DNA of 64,000 nt from Salibacter sp031581065 (GCF_031581065.1 NZ_JAVLBN010000010.1:1-64000); one strand, 5' to 3'; counted from the stretch's first letter, positions 16,950 through 27,227 are shown. The notes: generated by a model not told the origin, from the letters alone. Numbers and translations are program-made.

Positions 16950-18001
16950 CCTTTGCTTTTAAATTCACTGAAATTGGTTGCAATAGTAATATGGTGAGAG
17001 AAACCAGCCAAATGATAGCCGGCAATACCGTAGCTCAGGCGAAATCGCTTGATTTGAAAACCGGTTCCGAATGAAAATCCTGCCAAACCGCTTCGCGTAT
17101 CCTGTGGCGACAACTCCTGCTTCCGTAAATAGTTGAATCCAATGCGTAAATGAAAATTATCACTGGGCATAATTTCAGCCGCAATATTCATGTGACGCAT
17201 AAAATTGTCAAAGCTGAAAGCTCCGTCCTCACTGTTTTGCGAAACCGTTCCGCCATTTGGAAGCAAATACGCCTTTTCGCTCTGCGGTTGGTTATAGGTC
17301 AGATCCCATGTCTCTAGCCGAGATGCCGTTAAGGTAAAACGAATTGGTGCTTTGGGTAGTTTGTACGATCCCGCTAATTGAAAGTTCACCGGTAAACTTT
17401 CCCGATTCCCCTCTACATAAGGCTTGATCTGATAACCGAGATTATCGATCACTAAGCCGGCAGAAAACAACTTATTCTTACTCAAGTATTGTGCTCCTAA
17501 ATCAAATGCTACTCCAAAGCTATTATCACTGGAAAAGTTGCTGTAAATCGCTTTAAAAGTACCGCCAAAAGAGAAAAGTGAATCGGGTTGGTAGCCGTAA
17601 GAAACATCAAAAGCATATTCACCGGCCGAGAATTCACCATTTTTGATTCCGCGTTCATCAGCGCGAGTAAACGTACCGTAATTGATATATTGCATACCTG
17701 CACTGAAAGTCCCCACATTCTCAAAATGACGAGCATGGGTTACGTATCCAAAATTGACATCAGAAATATAATTGATATATGTGAGCGCAGCAGCGTTGTG
17801 AACTGTGCTATCTAAAACAGCGGGATTGTCTTTTACGAGATTGACATCTCCGTCTCTCACCGTGATTAAACTTCCGCCCAGTGAAGCCGAACGAGCCGAT
17901 GCAGGCAAATCCAAAAACTTGTACACTCCATTACCTCCCGACTGCGCTATTGCAGCAATAGAAGAAAACAGTATTAAAATCGAGAATAAGCTATTCTTCA
18001 T
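16946..18001 (-). CDS. porQ: Type IX secretion system protein PorQ
   Basis: The 351-residue outer-membrane beta-barrel protein begins with a signal peptide (FSILILFSSIAAIAQ). The N-terminal block GVYKFLDLPASARSASLGGSLITV, with DGDVNLVKDNPAVLD, is characteristic of PorQ. PorQ works with PorU, PorV and PorZ in the cell-surface attachment complex of T9SS (established for the family). It is first in the porQ-cmk operon. GGHTCTGACC is at 17297-17306. Confidence 0.88.
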   Translation of the reverse strand: MKNSLFSILILFSSIAAIAQSGGNGVYKFLDLPASARSASLGGSLITVRDGDVNLVKDNPAVLDSTVHNAAALTYINYISDVNFGYVTHARHFENVGTFSAGMQYINYGTFTRADERGIKNGEFSAGEYAFDVSYGYQPDSLFSFGGTFKAIYSNFSSDNSFGVAFDLGAQYLSKNKLFSAGLVIDNLGYQIKPYVEGNRESLPVNFQLAGSYKLPKAPIRFTLTASRLETWDLTYNQPQSEKAYLLPNGGTVSQNSEDGAFSFDNFMRHMNIAAEIMPSDNFHLRIGFNYLRKQELSPQDTRSGLAGFSFGTGFQIKRFRLSYGIAGYHLAGFSHHITIATNFSEFKSKG

Positions 18002-18033
18002 ATTTGGCGGAAATAATTCCCCAATAATACGAA

Positions 18034-18066
18034 GAAGGCGGAGAATTATTTTAATCCTCCGCCTTC
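18034..18066 (-). terminator. Hairpin terminator between lon and porQ
   Basis: GAAGGCGGAG and CTCCGCCTTC form a perfect 10-bp stem with an AT-rich loop. The T tract on the minus strand is weak, so efficiency is uncertain. Confidence 0.6.
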
Positions 18067-18086
18067 ATTTATATCGATCTCAATAA

Positions 18087-20546
18087 TTACTCAATCTTTT
18101 GTGGGTCTTTCACCTTTTCTTTGAGCAGTGCAATATCTGTTACCTCAATCATTTCTTTCACATAGTGGAACTTGAGGCCTTTCAAATAGCGCTCATCAAT
18201 TTCCTCTACATCCTTCTTATTCTGTTCTGATAAAATGATCTCGTTGATATTTGCGCGTTTAGCTGCAAGGATTTTTTCCTTGATTCCGCCAACAGGTAAT
18301 ACGCGGCCTCTAAGCGTGATCTCACCTGTCATGGCAAGTCTGCTCTTGATCTTGCGCTGCGTAAAGGCAGATGCTAAAGAAGTGAGCATTGTAATTCCGG
18401 CCGATGGACCATCTTTTGGAATTGCACCCTCAGGCACGTGAATATGTACATTGTATTTATCGAAAACTTCAGGATCGAGATTCAGATGATCAGCATGTGA
18501 ACGCATGTACTCCAATGCTACCATTGCCGATTCTTTCATCACATCACCGAGACTACCGGTTAAAGTAAGTTTTCCTTTTCCTTTCGTCACTGAAGTCTCA
18601 ATAAAAAGAATATCACCACCAACAGCGGTCCAGGCCAAACCTGTAACAACTCCGGCATGCTCATTACCCTCGTAACGTTCTTTTTCATGACCGGGACCAA
18701 GATATTTGGTCAGATCCTCAGCCTTGATGTTCACATCGTACTCTTCTTCCATAGCGATCGCTTTGGCAATTTGACGCACCAGTTTTGCGATCTTTTTCTC
18801 AAGCGAACGAACACCACTTTCGCGAGTGTGTTCCTCAATTAGCTTTTCGAGCACTTTCTTCGAAATCTTGAACTGGTTTTTCTTTAAACCGTGTTCTTTG
18901 AGCTGTTTTGGAATAAGGTGACGCTTCGCAATTTCAATCTTCTCCTCAACCGTATAGCCGTTTACTTCAATAATCTCCAGTCTATCTCTCAGAGCCGGCT
19001 GGATCTGACCGAGATTATTTGCCGTAGCCACAAACATCACTTTTGATAGATCGTAGTCAACCTCGAGGAAGTTATCTGTGAAAGTGTCGTTTTGTTCCGG
19101 ATCTAATACTTCGAGCAATGCTGAAGAAGGATCACCGTGCGGACCATGACCTACTTTGTCGATCTCATCCAAAATGAAAACCGGATTTGAAGAACCCGCT
19201 TTTTTCACACTTTGGATAATTCTACCCGGCATCGCTCCGATGTAGGTTTTTCTGTGTCCGCGAATTTCAGCTTCATCGCGCAAGCCACCGAGCGACATAC
19301 GTTGATATTTACGACCCAGTGCCTCACCTATCGATTTACCAAGTGAAGTTTTACCAACACCGGGAGGTCCTGCAAGGCAAATAATAGGTGCTTTCATATC
19401 ATTTTTGAGCTTGATCACTGCGAGGTGTTCAAGAATACGCTCTTTCACTTTTTCCAATCCGTAGTGATCGCGATCGAGAATCTTTTCTGCTCGTTTGAGG
19501 TCGAAATTATCAGTTGTGTACTCGTTCCATGGCAGGTCGAGCATTGTGTCGAGATAATTCGACTGAACAGAGTATTCAACTCCGGTTGGATTCATTCTTT
19601 CCAACTTGCTCAACTCTTTTTCGAAAACCTCTTTAACTTCTTTTCCCCACTTTTTCTTTTTCGCTCTTTCTTTAAACTCTGAAACTTCCTGATCGAGCGG
19701 ATTACCACCCAACTCTTCCTGAATCTGCTTCATCTGTTGGTGAAGAAAGTACTCGCGCTGTTGCTTATCGATATCCGTCTTAACTTTTGACTGAATATCG
19801 TTTTTGAGTTCGAGCATTTGAAATTCTTCAGTGAGTAATTCCAGTACCCTTTGCGCTCGCTTGTTTACATCGAGTTCTTCCAAAAGTTCCTGTTTTACAT
19901 CTACAGGTCTGGAAAGGTTAGAACTGATGAAGTTGATCAGGAAAGAAGGACTCTCGATATTCTTTATTGCTACTTGTGCATCAGAGGGAATATTTGGCGA
20001 TTCCTGAATGATTTTCAGAGCCAATTCACGAATCGATGATACCAATGCATCAAAACGCTCATCATCTTCATCCGGCATCACTTCATCTATCGGCTTAATC
20101 TTCGCCTTAAAGAAAGGATCATCAGTCACGATCTCCTCAATTTCCATTCTGCGTTTTCCCTGGATGATCACCGTGATGCTGCCATCAGGCATTTGCAACT
20201 TTTTGATGATGCGGGCCACGGTTCCGACCTTGTTCAGGTGCTTGGCCTCAGGGTTTTCGATGCTGCCGTCTTTTTGGGCGACAACTCCTATTGCATTTTT
20301 CTCACTGTAAGCTTCATTCACCAACTTGATCGACTTATCGCGACCAACTGTAATGGGAATAACTACTCCCGGGTAAAGCACATTATTGCGAAGGGGTAGT
20401 AATGACAAACTTTCAGGTACCGCTTCGTTTTTCATTTGGTCTTCATCGTCCTTTGACAAAAGCGGTATAAACTCTGTATCGTCTCCAATCATATTATTCA
20501 ATCCTAAAAAATCAAAATCCATATCAAATCCATTCATACTCAACAA
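18087..20546 (-). CDS. lon: ATP-dependent protease Lon
   Basis: The 819-residue enzyme has the N-terminal LON domain (LLPLRNNVLYPGVVIPITVGR), coiled-coil region, AAA+ module (Walker A AGPPGVGKTSLGKSI; Walker B VFILDEIDKVG) and the Ser-Lys protease domain with PKDGPSAGITM and the lysine in GGIKEKILAAKR. It removes damaged and regulatory proteins in the cytoplasm. The start could be the first ATG or the one three codons later. Two GGHTCTGACC copies lie at 18708-18717 and 19001-19010 in opposite orientations. Confidence 0.98.
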   Translation of the reverse strand: MLSMNGFDMDFDFLGLNNMIGDDTEFIPLLSKDDEDQMKNEAVPESLSLLPLRNNVLYPGVVIPITVGRDKSIKLVNEAYSEKNAIGVVAQKDGSIENPEAKHLNKVGTVARIIKKLQMPDGSITVIIQGKRRMEIEEIVTDDPFFKAKIKPIDEVMPDEDDERFDALVSSIRELALKIIQESPNIPSDAQVAIKNIESPSFLINFISSNLSRPVDVKQELLEELDVNKRAQRVLELLTEEFQMLELKNDIQSKVKTDIDKQQREYFLHQQMKQIQEELGGNPLDQEVSEFKERAKKKKWGKEVKEVFEKELSKLERMNPTGVEYSVQSNYLDTMLDLPWNEYTTDNFDLKRAEKILDRDHYGLEKVKERILEHLAVIKLKNDMKAPIICLAGPPGVGKTSLGKSIGEALGRKYQRMSLGGLRDEAEIRGHRKTYIGAMPGRIIQSVKKAGSSNPVFILDEIDKVGHGPHGDPSSALLEVLDPEQNDTFTDNFLEVDYDLSKVMFVATANNLGQIQPALRDRLEIIEVNGYTVEEKIEIAKRHLIPKQLKEHGLKKNQFKISKKVLEKLIEEHTRESGVRSLEKKIAKLVRQIAKAIAMEEEYDVNIKAEDLTKYLGPGHEKERYEGNEHAGVVTGLAWTAVGGDILFIETSVTKGKGKLTLTGSLGDVMKESAMVALEYMRSHADHLNLDPEVFDKYNVHIHVPEGAIPKDGPSAGITMLTSLASAFTQRKIKSRLAMTGEITLRGRVLPVGGIKEKILAAKRANINEIILSEQNKKDVEEIDERYLKGLKFHYVKEMIEVTDIALLKEKVKDPQKIE

Positions 20547-20645
20547 GTATAAGGACCAGGCAAATTAAGTGCCCGGTGAGTAAATGTTGTAATTGACCAA
20601 AGAGGGGACAATAGATGTGCCAACAAGTAAAAACTGCAATTCTGT

Positions 20646-21839
20646 CTAACTATAAGACCTGTATTGATCAGTGCGATCGTATATTTCAGACAAGATGGCT
20701 TTATCGATATCGGTTAGTTCAATTCCTCTGCGTTCCATCATGCGCTGAGCTACTTCAAATGATTTTTCTAGCATGAACGTATCAAATCCTTTTGCTCCTC
20801 CCCAACTGTAACTGGGGATTAGTTTTGAAGGAAAATCACTTCCAAAGATATTTGCAGAAACACCTACTACGGTTCCGGTATTGAACATGGTATTGATCCC
20901 GCTTTTGGAATGATCACCCATAATTAAACCGCAAAATTGCTTATCTGTTGAGATGAAATCTTCTTCGAGGTAGCTCCATGCTTTTATGATTCCGTAATTG
21001 TTTTTGAGGTTTGAATTGTTGGTATCAGCTCCCAAGTTGCACCATTCTCCAATTACTGAATTGCCGAGGAATCCATCGTGCCCTTTGTTTGAATATCCAA
21101 AAATCACAGAGTTGTTAACCTCTCCTCCAACTTTCACATGCGGACCTAATGTTGTTGCTCCGTAAATTTTAGCGCCCATTTTCACAACACTGTTTTCGAG
21201 CATTGCCAATCCGCCACGAACGGTGGCACCTTCCATAATTTCAGCGTTCTGACCGATATAAACTGGAGCTTCAGATGCGTTGAGTACAGCCGCCTCCACC
21301 TTTGCTCCTTTTTCTACAAAGACTTTATCACCAATAATTGTATTCGTTGACGAAAGTTGCTGCGACTCTCTTCCATGAGTAATCAACTCAAAATCAGCAT
21401 AGAGCTGTGACTGGTTCTGACTGTAAATGTCCCAGGGGTGTTCAATGATATCGAGATCGCCAGAAAACTGAATACTGTCGCCACTCAACGGGAGTGATTT
21501 TACCACACTCTCCGCTTCAAACTCTGATTTACTCACAACCGCAGCCAGCACTTTCTCATCCTTCTTGAGAATTTCCCCTGAACTGAGCGATTTAATCTTT
21601 TCAGTAAGAGCCGGAGTTGGACAAACCGACCCGTTGATCAACAGGTTTTCTTCCTCAGCGGTGAACCTGTACTTTTTAGCCAGATAAGGTTGCGTGAACC
21701 AACTGACTTTCGTGTTCAGGTGCCGTTCCCACTTTTGTGTGATGGTTAAAATCCCGATGCGTATTTCAGATACCGGCCGGGTAAAAGTCAAAGGCAACAG
21801 GCTTACGTGCGCGTGATCATCAAACAGAATTGTGTTCAT
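20646..21839 (-). CDS. GlmU-like sugar nucleotidyltransferase / acetyltransferase (Bacteroidota type)
   Basis: The 397-residue protein begins with ILFDDHAHVSLLPLTFTRPVSEIRIGILTI, typical of the alternative GlmU-like family of Bacteroidota. It continues into a left-handed beta-helix with hexapeptide-like repeats (VFVEKGAKVEAAVLN, AEIMEGATVRGGLAM, SVVKMGAKIYGATTLG). It probably acts in UDP-N-acetylglucosamine supply for peptidoglycan, combining uridylyl- and acetyltransferase modules, but the canonical GlmU GxGxRM loop is not evident at the N-terminus, so activity is inferred. A terminator separates it from rpmE2 upstream. Confidence 0.82.
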   Translation of the reverse strand: MNTILFDDHAHVSLLPLTFTRPVSEIRIGILTITQKWERHLNTKVSWFTQPYLAKKYRFTAEEENLLINGSVCPTPALTEKIKSLSSGEILKKDEKVLAAVVSKSEFEAESVVKSLPLSGDSIQFSGDLDIIEHPWDIYSQNQSQLYADFELITHGRESQQLSSTNTIIGDKVFVEKGAKVEAAVLNASEAPVYIGQNAEIMEGATVRGGLAMLENSVVKMGAKIYGATTLGPHVKVGGEVNNSVIFGYSNKGHDGFLGNSVIGEWCNLGADTNNSNLKNNYGIIKAWSYLEEDFISTDKQFCGLIMGDHSKSGINTMFNTGTVVGVSANIFGSDFPSKLIPSYSWGGAKGFDTFMLEKSFEVAQRMMERRGIELTDIDKAILSEIYDRTDQYRSYS

Positions 21840-21867
21840 AATGCGGTGAATTGGCGACTAATTTAAC

Positions 21868-21898
21868 ACAAAAAAAGCCTCGCTGTAAACGAGGCTTT
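21868..21898 (-). terminator. Terminator downstream of rpmE2
   Basis: AAAGCCTCG and CGAGGCTTT pair around CTGTAAA. On the minus strand the stem is followed by a T run, so it ends rpmE2 transcription before the GlmU-like gene. Confidence 0.85.
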
Positions 21899-21920
21899 CA
21901 TCAATGTATATGAAAAGAAA

Positions 21921-22184
21921 TTACTTCTTGTTCTTTTGAAACTTTCCGTATTTGTTTTTAAACTTATCAATACGACCAGCAGTATCAACGTACTGGATTT
22001 TTCCTGTGTAGTAAGGGTGAGATTTGTGTGAAATCTCGAGTTTTACAAGCGGGTATTCATTTCCATCTTCCCACTTAATAGTTTCCTTGGCCGGAGCACA
22101 TGAACGGCTCATAAATGTGTAATCGTTTGAAGTATCTTTAAAAACGACTAATCTGTAATTATCTGGATGAATTCCTTTTTTCAT
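21921..22184 (-). CDS. rpmE2: 50S ribosomal protein L31 type B
   Basis: The 87-residue protein matches L31 type B: KKGIHPDNYRLVVFKDTSNDYTF, EISHKSHPYYTGKIQYVDTAGRIDKFKNKYG. It lacks the CxxC zinc pair of type A L31, as expected for the zinc-independent form (only one Cys, in SRSCAP). It has its own -7 box and terminator. Confidence 0.97.
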   Translation of the reverse strand: MKKGIHPDNYRLVVFKDTSNDYTFMSRSCAPAKETIKWEDGNEYPLVKLEISHKSHPYYTGKIQYVDTAGRIDKFKNKYGKFQKNKK

Positions 22185-22221
22185 AACGACTCTATTGTTT
22201 TGCTTCTCAAAATTCGGTTTG

Positions 22222-22229
22222 CAAAGGTA
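22222..22229 (-). promoter_or_regulatory. -7 box for rpmE2
   Basis: The minus strand reads TACCTTTG, 37 bases before the rpmE2 ATG. Confidence 0.5.
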
Positions 22230-22356
22230 AGCAAACTATTTACAAAAGTTGAAATAATCTTGTATTAAAAGTTGAATTTTAGACAAAATTGCTGAAAGTC
22301 CACTAACATACAATTACCTTTGAAGCTTTTCGTTAAAATTACCATTAAACTGGAAC

Positions 22357-23859
22357 ATGAAGCAACAGCTTACATTACTATTCATTAGCATAGCAATTCT
22401 AGCGAGTTGGGGATGTCGTAAAGACACTCTTGACACGAGTAATGATGCGGTACTTCAGTTTTCAACTGACTCGGTTTACTTCGATACGGTTTTTACTGAA
22501 ATAGGATCGGCAACGCAACGTTTCATGATTTACAACCCACAGTCAGATCCTGTGAAAATATCAAGCGTTCAGCTCGAGAACGGATCTGACAGTCAGTTCA
22601 GGTTTAATGTGGATGGCTATCCCGGCAGCAAGGCTGACGATATCACGATACAGGGAAAAGACAGTGCTTTTGTTTTTGTGGAGGTAACAGTTGATCCAAC
22701 CGATCAAAACGCTCCTCTGCTGGTTTATGATAACCTGCTCTTTTCTACGAATGGAAATATCCAAAATGTAACACTCACAGCTTACGGTCAAGATGCTTAT
22801 TATTACAGGGCGTCTCAATTTATACAGGGCTTCCCTCCTCTTTCATTTGTGAGCGAGTACGATGATTACTTCCCCATTGCTCAAAATATCACTCTCCCAA
22901 ATGACAAGCCGCATGTTATATTTGGCTACCTGGTGATTGATTCTCTTATCAATTTGGAAGTACAGCCGGGCACCAGGTTACATTTTTACGATGGTGCCGG
23001 ATTGTGGGCTTACAGAGGTAGTAATTTAAAGGTGAATGGTCAGCGTGATAACGAGGTGATCTTTGATGGATTTAGATCTGATGAATTTTACGGTGAGCTA
23101 CCCGGTCAGTGGGATCGGATTATCTTAAACGAATCACCGTCAGATCACGAGTTTCATCATGCTGAAATCAAAGACGCTTTCATCGGAATATCAGCCGAGT
23201 ACTTTTTCCTTGATACTGAACCTCAGGTTCCGACCAATAAATTAGTTCTTGAAAACACGAAAATTGATAATTGTAATGGCCTGGGGCTGTTTTCTCGGTT
23301 CTATAACATTGAGGCTAAAAACTGTTTATTCACAAATACTCGCAATCAGGTTGTAGCGGCTCAGGGAGGTGGAAACCTCAACTTCACTCACTGCACAATT
23401 GGAAATTACTGGGGATATGAAACGCGCAAGGAACCTAGTATGTTCTTGTCTAATGCACTCATACTAGGAGATGGAAATGGCGGAGAAGTGAGTTATGTGA
23501 GCGACTTTAACTTCACTTTTCAAAACAGTATTTTATACGGATCGAGTGAGGAAGAGCTCAATATTGACACGACTTATCAAAATGACGGTGTATTCAACAT
23601 CAATTTTGATCACAGTATTATCAGAGCCAAAGAAATTACAGAGAATAAACCTGAATACTTTACAGATTGCCTGATCAACCCTGAAAATGGATTTGTAAAT
23701 CCTGTTTTTAATATCGGTGAGGACGATGAGTTTTTCACGCTGTACGACAGCTCAGTTGCTGTAAATTACGGTGATCCATCTGTAGTTGGAATACCACCTA
23801 ATGATCTGGCAGGAAATCCACGAGATAACTCACCAGATGCCGGTTGTTACGAATTATAA
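22357..23859 (+). CDS. Lipoprotein with right-handed beta-helix-like region, unknown function
   Basis: The 500-residue protein has a lipoprotein signal (ISIAILASWGC, Cys 20), an N-terminal Ig-like/ASPM-type beta domain (VYFDTVFTEIGSATQRFMIYNPQSDPVKISSVQL) and then a parallel beta-helix pattern (KLVLENTKIDNCNGLGLFSRFYNIEAKNCLFTNTRNQVVA, LNFTHCTIGNYW). It ends PDAGCYEL, an ending common in choice-of-anchor/beta-helix Bacteroidota proteins. It probably resides in the outer membrane and may bind polysaccharide or other surface material; no catalytic motif is visible. It converges with the PorP/SprF gene 12 bases away. Confidence 0.75.
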   Translation: MKQQLTLLFISIAILASWGCRKDTLDTSNDAVLQFSTDSVYFDTVFTEIGSATQRFMIYNPQSDPVKISSVQLENGSDSQFRFNVDGYPGSKADDITIQGKDSAFVFVEVTVDPTDQNAPLLVYDNLLFSTNGNIQNVTLTAYGQDAYYYRASQFIQGFPPLSFVSEYDDYFPIAQNITLPNDKPHVIFGYLVIDSLINLEVQPGTRLHFYDGAGLWAYRGSNLKVNGQRDNEVIFDGFRSDEFYGELPGQWDRIILNESPSDHEFHHAEIKDAFIGISAEYFFLDTEPQVPTNKLVLENTKIDNCNGLGLFSRFYNIEAKNCLFTNTRNQVVAAQGGGNLNFTHCTIGNYWGYETRKEPSMFLSNALILGDGNGGEVSYVSDFNFTFQNSILYGSSEEELNIDTTYQNDGVFNINFDHSIIRAKEITENKPEYFTDCLINPENGFVNPVFNIGEDDEFFTLYDSSVAVNYGDPSVVGIPPNDLAGNPRDNSPDAGCYEL

Positions 23860-23871
23860 ATGTTGATCGGC

Positions 23872-24900
23872 TTAAAGGAACCTGGTCAATGAACCGCGAT
23901 TTCCTTTTTTGTAGTTCGCTTTGTAAATGATAGAAAATTCAGGACCGCCCATTCCGTTGTTCACGCGAGTTAGGTTTCCAACTGTAAAGTCGTAAGACAT
24001 CCCTATTTCAAATCCGCCAGCACCAAGTTTCACCATTGGAACGAGTGCATCACCGGTTCTGTGATAAAGACCGAGTGCTAGAGACATTTCATTGAGAAAA
24101 CCTGTAGAGCGTGTAGCCTGAGAGAGAATAAATTTAACGTCAGAACCGAGCATCACGCTGTTATTTGGTCCCTGGTGCATCCACATGAACTGAGGATGAA
24201 TAGCAATAACATCATTTGAGGCTAAATAATAAAACCCACCGTCAAACATATATCGTGTATCGAGGCTTACATCACTTCCCATAAAATTAACGGAAGGCGT
24301 ATTTAAGTGATAAGCTGCCGCTCCACCGTAAGCTTTGTAACGACCATCTTCACTCGCAAAGAAATATTTGATTCCCCCGCCAAAATCTATGTGAGAAACA
24401 GATTCTTCCATCGGAGCTTCTCCAGTTGGTAATGTTGGGTTAAAACCTGTATTTGTCCATTGATTGTCCCATGTTGTAGTTTCAGGAGCAATACTTCTTT
24501 GTCCAAAGCCAACTCGTGCTCCTAACGAAACATAGTGACGTGCTTCAGGATCCATTACTTTTATGTATCCGATGTTTAATCCGGCATTCAACATTTTAAA
24601 ACCTGTCATGCCCGCCTGGTCCTGGTTTACATTCAAGCCAAGTGAAAAAATATCTCGCTTGAAGAGGTCTTTAGCGATTTGTCCATCAACAAACCCTCCA
24701 ATAGACTGGAATGGAGTTGAAATGTTTTCCCATTGTCTGCGGTAATTAACTCCGGCTCTGATCGAACCCTGAAAAAGTCCTGTATTGGCCGGATTCACCT
24801 GAAGTGGAGCATTATCAAACTGAGAAAAATGAACATCAGCCTGACCTATCACCTGAAAGGAAGCAAAGAATAATATGATTGTTAGTAATCTTGTGCGCAT
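23872..24900 (-). CDS. PorP/SprF family T9SS membrane protein
   Basis: About 342 residues: signal peptide (LLTIILFFASFQVIGQ), then the family hallmark ADVHFSQFDNAPLQVNPANTGLF and a C-terminal barrel. PorP/SprF proteins act in T9SS and are usually encoded just after large adhesin-like cargo; here it follows the PKD/type B cargo gene by 16 bases, so it is probably the dedicated partner for that protein's delivery or anchoring (inference). The start is ATG at 24900; the TTG two codons upstream is less likely. Confidence 0.9.
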   Translation of the reverse strand: MRTRLLTIILFFASFQVIGQADVHFSQFDNAPLQVNPANTGLFQGSIRAGVNYRRQWENISTPFQSIGGFVDGQIAKDLFKRDIFSLGLNVNQDQAGMTGFKMLNAGLNIGYIKVMDPEARHYVSLGARVGFGQRSIAPETTTWDNQWTNTGFNPTLPTGEAPMEESVSHIDFGGGIKYFFASEDGRYKAYGGAAAYHLNTPSVNFMGSDVSLDTRYMFDGGFYYLASNDVIAIHPQFMWMHQGPNNSVMLGSDVKFILSQATRSTGFLNEMSLALGLYHRTGDALVPMVKLGAGGFEIGMSYDFTVGNLTRVNNGMGGPEFSIIYKANYKKGNRGSLTRFL

Positions 24901-24916
24901 ATTCAATAGGGTTTAA

Positions 24917-27154
24917 TTAGCGAACGAGTGTCACGTCACCTTTTAGAATTTCCTGATAACCGTTTATGTATGTAAGCCTGACCATGTAAGCAAAAACACC
25001 CGGATCGAGTTTAGTTCCTCTAAAGGTGCCATCCCAACCGCGATCTTGTGTGTAAGACTCAAACACCAACTCACCGTAGCGATTGTACACATAAAACTGC
25101 ATATCAGTTATACCATTTCCTCTTACACGGAGCTCGTCATTTTGGCCGTCACCATTTGGCGAGAAAGCATCGGGAACTCCGGCATAATATTCTTTACGAA
25201 CCAGTACTCGAATAGAATCAGTTGATGAGCAGCCGTTGCTGTTAGTATTGGTTACATAATAAATTGTATTCTCTTTAGGCGTCACCCTAACCTGACGACA
25301 ATCAGTGCAATCGATTTCGTAATCAGGAGTCCACATAAAGTTGTTCGCAGTACCAAAGGCTTCCAATCTAACACTTCTACCGATGAGAACCTCCTGATCA
25401 GGTGATGCAACAACCTCAGGATAATTTTTCACTGAAATACGTTGTGTTTCAAGTGCTACGTCAGTTCCATACTCGTTATCAGCTCTAATTTGAACGTTGT
25501 AAGTACCTGTATCAGAATAACAAACAGTTGGATTTTGTCGAGTAGAGTTTTGATAAGGTGCATCAGCACCAAAGAAAGTCCAGGTCAATGAATCTTCTCT
25601 TTTACTTGTGCTTCTAAACTGGATACAGTTGCCTACACAAATACTATCAGCTTCAACAGAAAAACGAGCTTCAGGTGCTAAACAAGAATCTACTTCAATA
25701 AAACCTGCTATACTCTTGGAATCTGTTCCGTTGATGTTAGAAGCCTCAAGCGTAACAGTGTAAAGCCCTGGAGTTTGGTAGCAAATGTTTTGCGGGTTTT
25801 GAGTTGTTGAAGTTGCTGAGTCAGATCCGGGAAAACTCCAATTCCAGGTAGATCCTGCTCCGCTCATATTCGTACTTTGATCCACGAAGCTAATGCAGTC
25901 ACCCGGGCATATTTTGCGGGCAGAAGCATCAAAGTCAGCAACCGGAGGTGGGCAGGCAATAACCTCAATGTAGTTCACAAAAGTATCTGCAGTAGTCCCA
26001 TTGGCATCAGTTACCTCGAGAATTACATCATAAAATCCGGGAGTTGCATAGCTCACAAGCGGATTATTACTCGATGAAGTTCCGGGATTACCTCCGGGGA
26101 ATGTCCATTGGATACCTGTAATTGGTTCTGACCCCGGTTGAGTATTATTTTGAAAAGTAACATTAGCTCCTTCACAAACCGTTGTTGGATTTGCATTGAT
26201 CATAATATTTGGAGGGTTACACGGATTAACCGTAACATTCCATGTAAAATTATCTTGAGATACTCCATCAGTTACAATGAGTTCAAATGTGTAGTTCCCT
26301 GGAGTACCGGCTGTAAAGTTAACTGATGAACCATTTAAACTCTGCGGACCGGTATTTGCTCCATTGAAATTCCATTGATAAGCTCCTATTGAAGGATCTG
26401 TTTGTGCATCAAATGTCACCTGATCTCCCTGACAAAGTGATGTTGGGAGCGGGTTCGGAGAATCAACAACTGCCTGGACACTTGCCGGCTGAGTAATTGA
26501 AATATTGTCTAACGCAAATGAGGGCTGCGAACCACCCGGATCTGAAATAAATCGAAATCCTATGTAAACATCATTTAAGTTATTGAGTGCATTTCCTGTA
26601 TAGGTAGTGAAAATCCAGTTATTTTGACTGGCAAGCGATTGAGTAAAGTCTCCATTATTGAGCTGAGTCCACGTTCCTGTTGGACCATCTTTCACATAAA
26701 CCTCAGCTTCGTTAGCTGATGAACCGTTGAGCATCCAAAAATTTAGCTCGATACCGGTTTGTCCCATCGTACTAATACCGGTTTGAATCTCGGTAAAATA
26801 ACTCTCTCCTACTGGAGCTGCCGGATTAAAGTGGGCATTCTCGATTGGAGGCGTTTGTGATTGCCCCAGAGTACTTGTAATATGCAAATAATTTTGGCTA
26901 TTGGGAATGATAGCTGCCGGTTGAGCCGGAGTTGGAGGAACTGTCAACGGCCCTGCCGTTCCGCCTGCATAAGCAGAGTTAATCACCCAAAGGTTGTCGC
27001 CTGCTCCAGCTGCACCAGTGAGTGCTCCATTATTGAGAGCTACATTAACATTTGTACCTTCAAAATCAGTTGACCACAACTGCCCCTGTGCAACGGGGGA
27101 AAAGGCAATTAAAATCAAACTAGCCAAAATTGATAGCCCAATGGTTCGAGTCAT
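24917..27154 (-). CDS. PKD-repeat surface protein with type B T9SS sorting domain
   Basis: The 745-residue protein has a signal peptide (LASLILIAFSPVAQGQ) and an N-terminal jelly-roll-like domain (FTEIQTGISTMGQTGIELNFWM, IGFRFISDPGGSQPSFALDNISI). At least three PKD domains follow (YQWNFNGANTGPQSLNG, IQWTFPGGNPGTSSSNNP, WNWSFPGSDSATSTTQNP). The C-terminal type B sorting/gliding-motility domain reads VPDAFSPNGDGQNDELRVRG, then FYVYNRYGELVFES and GWDGTFRG. It should be exported by T9SS and kept at or released from the surface. The PorP/SprF gene directly downstream supports this. GGHTCTGACC is at 26124-26133. Confidence 0.9.
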   Translation of the reverse strand: MTRTIGLSILASLILIAFSPVAQGQLWSTDFEGTNVNVALNNGALTGAAGAGDNLWVINSAYAGGTAGPLTVPPTPAQPAAIIPNSQNYLHITSTLGQSQTPPIENAHFNPAAPVGESYFTEIQTGISTMGQTGIELNFWMLNGSSANEAEVYVKDGPTGTWTQLNNGDFTQSLASQNNWIFTTYTGNALNNLNDVYIGFRFISDPGGSQPSFALDNISITQPASVQAVVDSPNPLPTSLCQGDQVTFDAQTDPSIGAYQWNFNGANTGPQSLNGSSVNFTAGTPGNYTFELIVTDGVSQDNFTWNVTVNPCNPPNIMINANPTTVCEGANVTFQNNTQPGSEPITGIQWTFPGGNPGTSSSNNPLVSYATPGFYDVILEVTDANGTTADTFVNYIEVIACPPPVADFDASARKICPGDCISFVDQSTNMSGAGSTWNWSFPGSDSATSTTQNPQNICYQTPGLYTVTLEASNINGTDSKSIAGFIEVDSCLAPEARFSVEADSICVGNCIQFRSTSKREDSLTWTFFGADAPYQNSTRQNPTVCYSDTGTYNVQIRADNEYGTDVALETQRISVKNYPEVVASPDQEVLIGRSVRLEAFGTANNFMWTPDYEIDCTDCRQVRVTPKENTIYYVTNTNSNGCSSTDSIRVLVRKEYYAGVPDAFSPNGDGQNDELRVRGNGITDMQFYVYNRYGELVFESYTQDRGWDGTFRGTKLDPGVFAYMVRLTYINGYQEILKGDVTLVR

Positions 27155-27227
27155 ACCACACTATTAAATTATAACGATTCGAGCAAAATAACGCCATTCT
27201 TAATAAAAAACAAATTCTGGCTCATTG

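Noticed and set aside
21868..21898. rpmE2 and the GlmU-like gene as one operon
   Set aside because: A strong terminator with a minus-strand T run lies between them; read-through is possible but not shown.
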